From Sphingomonas aurea (GTDB lineage Bacteria; Pseudomonadota; Alphaproteobacteria; Sphingomonadales; Sphingomonadaceae), in contig NZ_JAUUDS010000013.1 of NCBI RefSeq assembly GCF_030678875.1, positions 1 through 54,852 of the forward strand: a DNA stretch of 54,852 nucleotides, in the 5' to 3' direction. The position numbers and the translations under genes were made by a program. Below, one piece after another: positions 18,422 through 26,534 of this stretch. The stretch's first letter is position 1. Every line of letters begins with the position of its first letter. The notes below the pieces were generated by a model. It was not told the origin of the DNA. It saw only the letters and a list, made by a program, of their open reading frames with translations, and did no database searches.

Positions 18422-18505
18422 GTGTCGGAGCCGTCCGGTTGTGACACCAACCCCCTCCCCGAGCTTTTCTGCGGGTTTGCAGGTGTCACAACCCCGTGTC
18501 AGAAT
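18422..18505 (+). other. Right recombination site and accessory subsites (res-like)
   Basis: The 26-bp dyad at 18422-18447 (outer arms GTGTC/GACAC, core CCGTCCGGTT) is a direct repeat of 6916-6941. A half-site in inverse orientation (GGTGTCACAACC) follows at about 18482-18493, with GTGTCAGA just after it. The whole lies directly ahead of a serine recombinase gene, the usual place for a res site. Confidence 0.65.
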
Positions 18506-18511
18506 ACATGC

Positions 18512-19087
18512 ATGGAAATCGGCTATGCGCGGGTGTCCCGCGGCGACACCCAAGACCTTGCTCCGCAGCTTCGTGCGCTGACCAACGCGGGGTGTGATCC
18601 GATCTATCAGGAGGAAGCATCGGGCGGCCAAGCCGATCGGCGCGAGCTGGCGCGCGCGATCGGCGGGTTGACGCCCGGCGACGTGCTGGTGGTGTGGAAG
18701 CTCGATCGGCTATCCCGTTCCCTCCGCGACCTTCTGTTCACGCTGGAGGCGATTACCGCAGCCGGTGCCGGCTTCCGGTCGCTAACCGAGGCGATCGACA
18801 CCACCACCGCGCCAGGCCGGCTGATGACGCAGATGCTGGGCGCGTTCGCCGAGTTCGAGCGCGCCATGATCCGCGAGCGGACCATGAATGGGCTGGCGCA
18901 CGCGCGCAGCGCAGGGCGACACCTTGGACGCCGGCCGAGCCTAACCGGCCAGCAACGCGCCGAGATCATCGCCAAGGCAGAAGCTGGGCAAGGCTCCCCT
19001 GCCCAGCTTGCCAGCCTATTTCGTGTATCTCGTTCGACAGTGCAGCGCGTGCTGCGAAAGCATCGGGAAGACCAAGATTCAGTTTGA
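18512..19087 (+). CDS. Serine recombinase (resolvase family)
   Basis: A 191-residue resolvase: catalytic Ser in IGYARVSRGDTQD (near residue 10), LVVWKLDRLSRSLRDLL, E-helix (FERAMIRERTMNGLAHA), and a C-terminal HTH (QGSPAQLASLFRVSRSTVQRVL). The start at 18512 follows the res-like region. It shares the family but little detailed sequence with the recombinase at 6945-7502. It probably resolves plasmid multimers or the 11.5-kb segment between the two dyads. Confidence 0.9.
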   Translation: MEIGYARVSRGDTQDLAPQLRALTNAGCDPIYQEEASGGQADRRELARAIGGLTPGDVLVVWKLDRLSRSLRDLLFTLEAITAAGAGFRSLTEAIDTTTAPGRLMTQMLGAFAEFERAMIRERTMNGLAHARSAGRHLGRRPSLTGQQRAEIIAKAEAGQGSPAQLASLFRVSRSTVQRVLRKHREDQDSV

Positions 19088-19107
19088 TCGAAACGGCCCA
19101 TGTAAAA

Positions 19108-19935
19108 TCAAGGCTGCGCGGCTTGGTTAGCGTTTACTACGATGTGAGGAGGTGGGTACTGCCTTATAGTCCTAACCTGTGTCGGTTTCTGCCTTTCGAC
19201 GTTAAGTGCACGCAGGATAGCTAGTTCCCGTTCCAAATCGCTAATTTTCTTATTGATAATGTCCGAGTTAATATCATCAATACGTTTGGAGAGTTGGTCG
19301 TACTTAACTGGAATCTGACGATACTCAGACCATGTGCTAAATCCAATAGGAGCGAATATGGCCGCGATAGAAACAAGAAGGGCCACAATGCCGATTATGA
19401 CTGCTATTTTTGGAAGGCCAAGTATCTCCTTAGCTATTTCCGAAGACAGCGAATCCATATCCAGAAATGTGCGAGCAAACAGTGCTGACCTTTCCGTGGT
19501 GGAGCGCAAGTAGGCGTCTCTAGGTTGCCCGGACGCCGGTGCACCTGATGCTCGATGCCTATTAAATACGACGCGGAAAAACGGGTCTCCTTTCGAAATA
19601 GGAAAAGGTGTTTTGCTCAAATTAACGAGAGCTGTTGAAAGAGAGCCAGTCCATGAAGGATCGACAACTCCGACATTGAGGGCCAACACTCCCTTATGCG
19701 TCCAAGTTGTTCTTAAAGTAGCGAGGCCTGTCACTTTATCAGGAAGCGCGAACGTCTCCGTCGATACCACCCAAGCGACCCCCCGCGGTGGGATAACATA
19801 GCTGTTCTCACTTAGTATCTTACCACCGATTACGATGTCCCCTACGGTTGCATCGTAGGAGGTAGGGCGCCAACCGCCCGGCACATCGTTGGAAACAATG
19901 TTTAGGCCACGAATCTGTGCCTGTGTAAGCAGCAT
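19108..19935 (-). CDS. Membrane-anchored dCTP-deaminase/dUTPase-fold protein
   Basis: A 275-residue protein. Residues 1-125 align with the dCTP deaminase/dUTPase fold (SYDATVG at 26-32, VVDPSWTG at 90-97, STALVN at 100-105, GDPFFRVVF). The Glu that dCTP deaminases carry in their LE-x-x-N motif is Ala102 here, so deamination looks lost. A membrane helix (about 166-185), a predicted coiled coil (about 203-237) and a Pro-rich tail follow. The start at 19935 has AGGGGGG 7 nt upstream. GC is visibly lower than in the neighbours. It is divergent, 30 bp apart, from a zinc deaminase gene. Role unknown; phage defence is a guess from context. Confidence 0.7.
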   Translation of the reverse strand: MLLTQAQIRGLNIVSNDVPGGWRPTSYDATVGDIVIGGKILSENSYVIPPRGVAWVVSTETFALPDKVTGLATLRTTWTHKGVLALNVGVVDPSWTGSLSTALVNLSKTPFPISKGDPFFRVVFNRHRASGAPASGQPRDAYLRSTTERSALFARTFLDMDSLSSEIAKEILGLPKIAVIIGIVALLVSIAAIFAPIGFSTWSEYRQIPVKYDQLSKRIDDINSDIINKKISDLERELAILRALNVERQKPTQVRTIRQYPPPHIVVNANQAAQP

Positions 19936-19965
19936 CGGCAAACCCCCCTTGTACGGAACACCATA

Positions 19966-20463
19966 GTGCGCTTTTCGTCTCTTACAGAAGCCGATCGCTT
20001 CTACCTTGCGGAGGCCTTCGCAGAGAGGCTCCACACCGACGATCCAAAGGCGAAAACCGTGCCTCAGTCCGCAGTTGGGGCTGTAATCGCCAACGCCAGT
20101 GGCGAACTCGCGCGGTCCTCGAACGTCGTTCCGCCAAGGCTAAAGGCTGAAATGGAAGCCGCGAACCAAGAGGTGGCTACCGAGGACCGTTATCACATCA
20201 TAGAACATGCCGAGCGGGCTGCCCTGTTCGAGGCTTATCTGGCCGGAAAGAACCTTGAAGGAGCCACTCTGTACTGCACTAGATTTCCATGCAGTGATTG
20301 TGCACGAGCCATTGCGTGGTCTCCTATCCGCAGAGTTGTACTTCCGAACGGGTTTTCTGGTGAAAAGAGGTGGCTGGAGGCTCAACGGGCGGCACTAAAA
20401 ATACTGAGAGGTTCTGGCATAAAGGTACGATACCTTCCGGCCGGAGATCAGGAGCTGTCGTAA
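19966..20463 (+). CDS. Zinc-dependent cytidine/dCMP deaminase-like enzyme
   Basis: A 165-residue CDA-fold protein. The zinc and proton-shuttle residues are present: HAE at 81-83 (IIEHAERAALFEAY) and PCSDC at 108-112 (TLYCTRFPCSDCARAI). It resembles dCMP deaminases and the deaminase half of the AvcD-type defence enzymes, but has no kinase-like N-terminal domain. The GTG at 19966 is the only likely start. The gene pairs head-to-head with the dCTP-deaminase-fold protein and precedes the restriction genes. Confidence 0.75.
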   Translation: MRFSSLTEADRFYLAEAFAERLHTDDPKAKTVPQSAVGAVIANASGELARSSNVVPPRLKAEMEAANQEVATEDRYHIIEHAERAALFEAYLAGKNLEGATLYCTRFPCSDCARAIAWSPIRRVVLPNGFSGEKRWLEAQRAALKILRGSGIKVRYLPAGDQELS

Positions 20464-20689
20464 GGCAGGGCGGGCTATTGTGGGCAAGTGTCGGTGTCGG
20501 GGGAGCAGCCATTTGGCGCACTCCGCCCCCCTCCCCTTCCCCGCAGCGGTATCGAAGCCTTGTACATGGGGCGTAGCTCAGTCGCGGACGATGACGGGCT
20601 TGGCAGCCTTATGGGATAGAATCGCCTTTCGTTCTTGCTTGAGGGGAAGCCAAGCGTCATTGTGGCACAAATATTCCCAGAGGTGCCGC

Positions 20690-21961
20690 TTGCCGTCCGT
20701 ATCCGAGTTTTCCCGTCTTCGCACCAGCGCCGGCATCAGCGTAGATGCGCTGGCGGATTTGGCGGGATTTTCCCGCAGCACGGTTTATCGGTGGGAGCGT
20801 GGGCTGACGCGGCCGCGCCGGGCAGCTGTTAAGCTGCTCGACACGATGATACGTGATAATCGGGCAGCGAAGCCGCAGGCGAAGTTGCCCGGCAAGGCAT
20901 TCCGTTTCATCGACCTGTTTGCAGGCATAGGCGGCTTGCGCCGCGGTTTCGACGAGTATGGTGAATGCGTCTTTACGAGTGAGTGGGACAAATATTCGCA
21001 GGCCACTTATCTCGCCAACTACGAGTGCAAGCATGAGGTCGCCGGCGACATAACCAAGGTGCCGGTGGAGAGCATCCCGGCACACGACCTGCTGCTGGCG
21101 GGCTTCCCGTGCCAGCCCTTCTCGATCGCCGGGGTGTCGAAAAAGAACGCGCTCAACCGACCGCACGGTTTTGCCGACGAGACGCAGGGCACGCTGTTCT
21201 TCAACGTGGCGAAGATCATTCAGCATCACCGCCCCCGAGCGTTCCTGCTGGAGAACGTCAAGAATCTGGTCAACCATGACAAGGGTCGAACGTTCGAGGT
21301 CATTCACCGCACGCTGACGGCCGAGTTGGGCTATCAAGTCCACTGGAAGGTTATCAACTCTAAGGCGTTCGTACCTCAGCAACGCGAGCGCATTTTTATC
21401 GTCGGCTTCCGCGATCCAAACGATTTCACGTTTGCGGACCTCGTGCTGCCCGACATGCTCAACGGGCCAAAACTCGGCACCATTTTGCATCCCGAAGACG
21501 GCACCGAAGAGCTGGACGCTCCCTATACCCGGGGAAACATCGCGTCTGTGTCAGAGCGCTACACCCTCACCGATCATCTATGGCGCTACCTTCAGGCTTA
21601 TGCCGAGAAGCACAAGGCGGCGGGCAACGGCTTTGGCTTTGGGTTGGTTGGGCCGGGCAACGTCGCTCGAACGCTGTCAGCACGCTATTTCAAGGATGGG
21701 TCCGAAATCCTTGTTGAACAGAAAGGCAAGAACCCTCGTCGGCTGACGCCGCGCGAATGCTCACGGCTGATGGGCTTTGATGAGCCGGGCGGGCGAGACT
21801 TCATCATCCCTGTTTCAGATACGCAGGCCTATCGACAGTTCGGCAACGCTGTCGTTGTACCGGTGGTGAAGGCAGTTGCCGATCACATGCTGCCATGGCT
21901 GGTCGATCGCGCGCAGATCGAGCCGGAACGGCTTCAGCGGAAGCTGGCGCTTGCCGGGTGA
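20690..21961 (+). CDS. dcm: C5-cytosine DNA methyltransferase of an EcoRII-type system
   Basis: A Dcm/M.EcoRII-like methyltransferase, about 423 residues from the TTG at 20690. An N-terminal HTH (ISVDALADLAGFSRSTVYRWERG) precedes motif I (IDLFAGIGG), motif IV with catalytic Cys (GFPCQPFSIAG), VI (LLENVKNL), VIII (QQRERIFIVGF), IX (LTPRECSRLMGFD) and X (YRQFGNAVVVPVV). By analogy with EcoRII it should methylate the inner C of CCWGG. The HTH may also repress its own operon, as reported for M.EcoRII and M.SsoII. An in-frame ATG at 20591 is an alternative start. It overlaps vsr. Confidence 0.9.
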   Translation: MPSVSEFSRLRTSAGISVDALADLAGFSRSTVYRWERGLTRPRRAAVKLLDTMIRDNRAAKPQAKLPGKAFRFIDLFAGIGGLRRGFDEYGECVFTSEWDKYSQATYLANYECKHEVAGDITKVPVESIPAHDLLLAGFPCQPFSIAGVSKKNALNRPHGFADETQGTLFFNVAKIIQHHRPRAFLLENVKNLVNHDKGRTFEVIHRTLTAELGYQVHWKVINSKAFVPQQRERIFIVGFRDPNDFTFADLVLPDMLNGPKLGTILHPEDGTEELDAPYTRGNIASVSERYTLTDHLWRYLQAYAEKHKAAGNGFGFGLVGPGNVARTLSARYFKDGSEILVEQKGKNPRRLTPRECSRLMGFDEPGGRDFIIPVSDTQAYRQFGNAVVVPVVKAVADHMLPWLVDRAQIEPERLQRKLALAG

Positions 21962-22421
21962 TATAGTCGATGCGGCAACGCGCAGCCGTATGATGGCCGG
22001 GATCAGGGGGAAGGACACCAAACCTGAGCTGGTAGTGCGGCGCGGCCTTCATGCCCTTGGTTTCCGGTTCCGGCTCCACGATCGCGCTCTGCCCGGCAAG
22101 CCCGACATGGTGTTGCCACGGTGGCACGCGGTCATCTTCATTCACGGCTGCTTCTGGCACGCGCATGACTGCCCGTTGTTTCGCTGGCCCGGCACGCGCC
22201 AAGATTTCTGGCGGCAGAAGATCGGACGCAATCAGGAGCGCGACGCCGAGGTGGAGGCTGCGCTTGACCATGCCGGATGGCGCGTGTTGAAAATTTGGGA
22301 ATGCTCGATGAAAGGCCCCGGCCGGATCGGGGCGGATGCCGTTATGCCACTCGCGGCCGACTGGCTTCGCTCCGATCAGCGTCAGGGGGAGATCAGGGGG
22401 ACCAATCGTGCCGGTGGGTGA
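21951..22421 (+). CDS. vsr: Very-short-patch-repair endonuclease Vsr
   Basis: A Vsr nuclease with the family core ATRSRMMAGIRGKDTKPE, GKPDMVLP, FIHGCFWHAHDCPLF and GWRVLKIWEC. It nicks 5' of the T in T:G mismatches that arise when 5-methylcytosine deaminates at Dcm sites. The TTG at 21951 (GGAAG 7 nt upstream) puts the N-terminus where the family begins; ATG 21990 would clip it. It overlaps dcm upstream and the EcoRII gene downstream, so all three are coupled. Confidence 0.88.
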   Translation: MPGDIVDAATRSRMMAGIRGKDTKPELVVRRGLHALGFRFRLHDRALPGKPDMVLPRWHAVIFIHGCFWHAHDCPLFRWPGTRQDFWRQKIGRNQERDAEVEAALDHAGWRVLKIWECSMKGPGRIGADAVMPLAADWLRSDQRQGEIRGTNRAGG

Positions 22422-23646
22422 TCTTGTCGACTGGATGGACGAGTATGGTGGGCCGGAGTTTGTCTGGTTCCTGAAGCGGCTATCGGGCAACGACACGCTT
22501 GAAAACAAGGCCCACCAAGCCGGACCATATATTCCGCGTGAGGTAATGTTCGGCTTCTTTCCAAGCCTGAACAGGCCGGTCGAAAAGAATCCTGACCTCT
22601 GGTTCGACCTCTATGTGGATTCCGATCCCGATCATCAGCGGGTCCGGGCGGTATGGTACAATAATAAGCTCCACGGCACCAAGGACGGCCGCAACGAGAC
22701 GCGGTTCACAAACTTCGGGGGGCAGGCATCCGCGCTGCTTGATCCCGAAAGTACAGGTGCCCTGACTATCTTTGCTTTCCGCAAGGTTGATCCACCCGGG
22801 CTCCCCGACTGTCATGTGTGGGTTTGCCGACACGGGACGGAAGAGGACCTTGTTGAGGATCATGTTGGGCCGATTGAGCCAGGCAAGGGGCAGCTATGGC
22901 CGCCCCAGCAGGGCAATCTCCGATCAATCAAGAACGCAATACAGTGGGTAGCTGCCGGCTGTAGGATCAGCGAGGCGGAAATTCCGGATGCATGGCGGAT
23001 TAAATTCCCGACCGGAGCCGAGATCATCCAGACGGCGGTGAAGATGCGCCCCGACCTTGGCTTGAATCCTGATAAACGTTTGATGCGACGCCGGGATTGT
23101 GAGTTTCAGATTTTCCGCAGTGTCGAGCAGTGGGTCGAAATGCCCCACATCCAAGCCGGCTTTCCAACGGTCGATGATTTCGTTGCTCGTGCGCAGACCA
23201 TCCTCCAGCGCCGGAAGGCGAGGTCAGGACGCTCGTTGGAGCTGCATACCCGTCAAATCTTCCTTGAGGAGCGGCTGGTCGAAGGCACCCATTTCACTCA
23301 CCAACCGGTATCAGAGGACGGCAAGCGACCCGATTTTCTGTTCCCATCCGTATCAGCGTATCGCGATCCCTTATTCCCGAAGGACAGGCTCCGAATGCTG
23401 GCGGTGAAGACGACATGCCGTGACCGCTGGCGGCAGATTCTCAACGAGGCGGAACGGGTTCCGGCCAAGCACCTACTCACCTTGCAGGAAGGTGTGTCCG
23501 AGGCCCAATTCGGGGAGATGACCCGCGCGGGCGTCCAACTTGTTGTTCCGGCCGGCATCATGAAAAACTTTCCGACGACGGTGCAGCCTCACCTCCAGAC
23601 CTTGGAGAGTTTCATTGGTGATGTGCGCCTGCTTCCGCTCGGGTAG
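22408..23646 (+). CDS. EcoRII-type restriction endonuclease
   Basis: A 412-residue enzyme close to the 404 residues of EcoRII. The N-terminal effector-DNA domain (LKRLSGNDTLENKAHQAG, GRNETRFT) is followed by the C-terminal PD-(D/E)XK nuclease (RPDFLFPSVSAYRD, MLAVKTTCRDRWRQILNEA, HLLTLQEGVSEAQF). EcoRII is a type IIE enzyme that needs two CCWGG copies, one as effector. I chose the GTG at 22408 because AGGGGG lies 7 nt upstream. The stop is 4 bp from the convergent HNH gene. Confidence 0.92.
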   Translation: MPVGDLVDWMDEYGGPEFVWFLKRLSGNDTLENKAHQAGPYIPREVMFGFFPSLNRPVEKNPDLWFDLYVDSDPDHQRVRAVWYNNKLHGTKDGRNETRFTNFGGQASALLDPESTGALTIFAFRKVDPPGLPDCHVWVCRHGTEEDLVEDHVGPIEPGKGQLWPPQQGNLRSIKNAIQWVAAGCRISEAEIPDAWRIKFPTGAEIIQTAVKMRPDLGLNPDKRLMRRRDCEFQIFRSVEQWVEMPHIQAGFPTVDDFVARAQTILQRRKARSGRSLELHTRQIFLEERLVEGTHFTHQPVSEDGKRPDFLFPSVSAYRDPLFPKDRLRMLAVKTTCRDRWRQILNEAERVPAKHLLTLQEGVSEAQFGEMTRAGVQLVVPAGIMKNFPTTVQPHLQTLESFIGDVRLLPLG

Positions 23647-23650
23647 CCTA

Positions 23651-24508
23651 CTAGGCAGCGAGCATGCCGCGCAGCTCGCCCACAGAGAAGGGTGGTGAGC
23701 GCCGGTGTGCGACAGAATGGCAATTCGGGCAAAGCGGTATGAGATCAGTCCGGGGATCAATCACGTAACCCGCGCCAACCTCCGACACGGGCGTGACGTG
23801 ATGGACCTCGATCAGGCCCACCGCGGCATCCCCATACCGTCCCCCCATATCCGTATCGCAAGCCTTGCAGACATAACCATGGATTGCGAGGGCAGCCGCC
23901 CTGTTCCGCCGATCGCGCTCGTAGCGGTTCACCTCGATGCGGGTTTTCGCCCCTTCTGGCAGGCCGACAATATCGGGCGTTTCGGGCTCGGTTTCCCCAT
24001 CCTCTCCTTCACTTTCCAACGGTAGCAAAGCGAGGATGGCAGCAGCGCCCTTTCCTGCCCATAGCGCCACGATCCGGGCATCCTCCGCATCGTTGCCCTC
24101 GTTGAGGGCAAGCATGCCGCGTCGGATGACCAGCGCCATGCTCCGCCAAGGAGTCGACCAGATCGTGGGATCAGCCAAGTCCCGCGCTGTCCCGTTGAGC
24201 GTAAGGGCAACCTCCGCGCCATCCTCTTGGCAACTGCCGAGGACGGCCAGAAAGCCTCGCCGACCGGCGTCGTTGGCCGCGGACATGGATGCGACAAGAT
24301 CGCCGGCGAATGCCCCTGGGGCGAAATGAACATCGAGCCGTCGCCAGCCGATGACCGTTCGCAGGGTGAACGTCTGGGCGGGAGGATGCCCCTCTGGGTG
24401 CAGTTCGATCCAGCGAGCCCCGTCCCTCTCCCGGCCCTGCGAGCCGGTAAAGGCCAGCCCGGTTTCGGCTGATACCCGCGCCGCGAGGGTGTCAGGATCA
24501 GGCGACAT
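23651..24508 (-). CDS. HNH endonuclease with novel N-terminal domain
   Basis: A 285-residue protein with a C-terminal HNH nuclease: CKAC zinc knuckle, IEVHHVTPVSEVG, DLIPLCPNCHSVAHR (about 205-265). The first 190 residues form a domain I do not recognise; it may read DNA ends or methylation. It is the last gene of the leftward SNF2/EcoRII-N/MORC/HNH operon, and its ATG lies inside the end of the MORC gene (11-bp overlap). Confidence 0.85.
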   Translation of the reverse strand: MSPDPDTLAARVSAETGLAFTGSQGRERDGARWIELHPEGHPPAQTFTLRTVIGWRRLDVHFAPGAFAGDLVASMSAANDAGRRGFLAVLGSCQEDGAEVALTLNGTARDLADPTIWSTPWRSMALVIRRGMLALNEGNDAEDARIVALWAGKGAAAILALLPLESEGEDGETEPETPDIVGLPEGAKTRIEVNRYERDRRNRAAALAIHGYVCKACDTDMGGRYGDAAVGLIEVHHVTPVSEVGAGYVIDPRTDLIPLCPNCHSVAHRRSPPFSVGELRGMLAA

Positions 24509-26105
24509 CCTTTTCCAGTTCAGGCTCTGGCAGGGTCTCGACCAGCTTTTCGAGGATACGCGATACCTCGTAGCGCATATCCTGGAACATGGCGGCTGTG
24601 CTGTCCTGAACAGTGGACAGCTCGGCAACGGCAAGCGCCCACATCAGGGAATCGAGCCCCTGCATAGTGACGCTCCGGTTGAGATTGGGGATGTATACCT
24701 TGAGATAGTACGGGTGGCTCGTGTTGATCTGGACCGCTTTGTGCTGGTCGATCAGGGCAGGCTGGAAAAGCAGGCCGTTGGTGATGCCATCCACAGGCTG
24801 GACGAAAACCTCGCCGGGCCTCTTTGCCGAGGTGATGGTCAGCTTAAGCCGCGTCGTCCCGTGCTTGTTTTTGACGATCGCCTCATCCTTGTTCGGATCG
24901 ACGACGTTGACCTCAGGACCACCGGCAGCGGCTTCCCTGTTGCGGATGTTGGTGTTCGATGTGTCGTGGGCACCGACGCCCTTTTTGGCGATCGTTTTCT
25001 GCTGTCCCTCACGCGACCGCTTGTTCGCCTCGCGCCGGGGTGCCGGCAGAAATTCCGACTGAAGCCACGATGCGAGATCGTCATTGAGAATGATCTGAGA
25101 CTTCTTGATGTCGAGATGGAAAGCGTCGTCGAGCCGGTGATCGAACGAGAACTCGATCCGGAGCAGCGTCAGGTGAGGCTCCTTCTGGTAGAGGCCAAGC
25201 CAGTCGGCATCGTGGATCAGACGGTTTTCGCGGTAGATGTAGATGCCCTGCCGGTCGTTCGACAGGTTGGCTGCCGAGGCCAGCTTGTCGCTGGGAAACT
25301 CCTCCCGACGAGGCAGGATGTAGGCCTTCACGGTAAAGGAGGCCTTCCTGCCATCTGCAAGCTCGGTATCGACCGTCTCATTGCCGACCAGCTCCGCCAA
25401 TCCCCGCTGGAACGGATCCCAAGGAGCTACCGGCGTGCCGTTCAGCTCTATCTCGACATTCTGCGCACGATCGTCCTTGGGATCGACGAACCGCTGATAC
25501 ACCATTGAGAGATGTTGGCGCAGAGCATCTTCCTTGCTCTTCAGCGCCTTCCGCGCGTGTGCCCCGCCCTTGTCCTGATAATCCTTGATGAGCCGGTCCA
25601 CATCCTCCCAGAGCACGACGGTCCCCGAGTGGCCTGGCGCTACCACATCGAGCTGCTCCACGGCTTCCGCGTCGCTTTCGGCGCTAAGCAGCAGCGACCA
25701 CTTGTTGACCTTGGCGACGTGGTAGAGGTCCCACGTTGCCATGAGTGGCTGGGTTTTTCCGTCCGGCCGGGAAATGACTGACAGCCGTTTGCAGAAAGCA
25801 GTGGACGCCGTTTTCAGGCCCAAGCCGTATTTGCCGAGGCTCGCGGCACTTGGGCGCGCTTTCGAGCCATACTGCATTGCATTGATAAGGCCCTGCCGGT
25901 CCATCCCGTCGCCATTGTCAGCGATCAGAAGGCGAATATCTCCCTTCATCCCGGCGGCGAGCCAGAGCTGCACTTTAGTGGCATTGGCCGCAATCGAATT
26001 ATCTACGATGTCGGCGACGGCTGTGTTGAACTCATAGCCGGTATCACGCAATCCGACGATAACACGTTCCGGATCGGGCGGCAGCTCGACTTCCTCAATG
26101 CTCAT
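24498..26105 (-). CDS. MORC-like GHKL ATPase
   Basis: A 535-residue GHKL ATPase of the prokaryotic MORC/paraMORC type. The ATP-lid motifs are visible: N box AVADIVDNSIAANA (32-42, the usual catalytic Glu is Asp32), DNGDGM (63-68) and GKYGLGLKTAS (91-101), then an S5-like transducer domain and a charged linker. Bacterial MORC relatives have been predicted to work in restriction-modification operons with SNF2 helicases. The ATG at 26105 has GAGGGGG just upstream. It lies 15 bp after the EcoRII-N gene and overlaps the HNH gene. Confidence 0.87.
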   Translation of the reverse strand: MSIEEVELPPDPERVIVGLRDTGYEFNTAVADIVDNSIAANATKVQLWLAAGMKGDIRLLIADNGDGMDRQGLINAMQYGSKARPSAASLGKYGLGLKTASTAFCKRLSVISRPDGKTQPLMATWDLYHVAKVNKWSLLLSAESDAEAVEQLDVVAPGHSGTVVLWEDVDRLIKDYQDKGGAHARKALKSKEDALRQHLSMVYQRFVDPKDDRAQNVEIELNGTPVAPWDPFQRGLAELVGNETVDTELADGRKASFTVKAYILPRREEFPSDKLASAANLSNDRQGIYIYRENRLIHDADWLGLYQKEPHLTLLRIEFSFDHRLDDAFHLDIKKSQIILNDDLASWLQSEFLPAPRREANKRSREGQQKTIAKKGVGAHDTSNTNIRNREAAAGGPEVNVVDPNKDEAIVKNKHGTTRLKLTITSAKRPGEVFVQPVDGITNGLLFQPALIDQHKAVQINTSHPYYLKVYIPNLNRSVTMQGLDSLMWALAVAELSTVQDSTAAMFQDMRYEVSRILEKLVETLPEPELEKDVA

Positions 26106-26120
26106 CAACACCCCCTCTGT

Positions 26121-26534
26121 TCAGAGCTGGACCACTCGCCAGCCGGTTCCAAGTTTCAGCACACTTCCGGTGGTACGCTCCACCTGTTGCTTGCGCCGGT
26201 GTGACACATGATAGCGATCACCGTCACGCGACAGGATTACTTCATCCCCAACTGCCAGTCCTGCTTCCCGAATATAGCGGGTCATGCGAGTAAGGCGGTA
26301 CTCGTTACGGGTTCCGTCGAAAAACTTGTTGTTGTAATAGATAAAGGCAAATTCCCAGAAAGTGCCGCCTTCATCAAGAAACATAAGGTGGCAGCGCGGA
26401 TTGTACGTTGCCGCATCAAGCGTCGGGAAAAAGGCGAGAACCTTAGGGTCCCTCGGCACAAGAATGCCAGCCTGATGTCCGCCAGTCTCGCCAGTGTCGT
26501 TGGCACTCAGAATTTTTGCGATGCGATCGGTCAT
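26121..26534 (-). CDS. Free-standing EcoRII N-terminal DNA-binding domain
   Basis: A 137-residue protein that aligns with the N-terminal effector-binding half of EcoRII: LSANDTGETGGHQAG (9-23) against LSGNDTLENKAHQAG in the enzyme at 22408, and GTRNEYRLTR (74-83) against GRNETRFT. The Arg/Glu residues of this second motif are in the loop that touches effector DNA in EcoRII. There is no nuclease domain. It overlaps the SNF2 stop (ATGA) and precedes the MORC gene by 15 bp. It is probably the sequence reader for the helicase/ATPase operon, with the same or a related target as the restriction enzyme. Confidence 0.82.
   Translation of the reverse strand: MTDRIAKILSANDTGETGGHQAGILVPRDPKVLAFFPTLDAATYNPRCHLMFLDEGGTFWEFAFIYYNNKFFDGTRNEYRLTRMTRYIREAGLAVGDEVILSRDGDRYHVSHRRKQQVERTTGSVLKLGTGWRVVQL

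Noticed and set aside
20578..20781. Minus-strand frame of 67 codons before dcm
   Set aside because: No start signal or family match; it overlaps the dcm N-terminus and may be a remnant at most.
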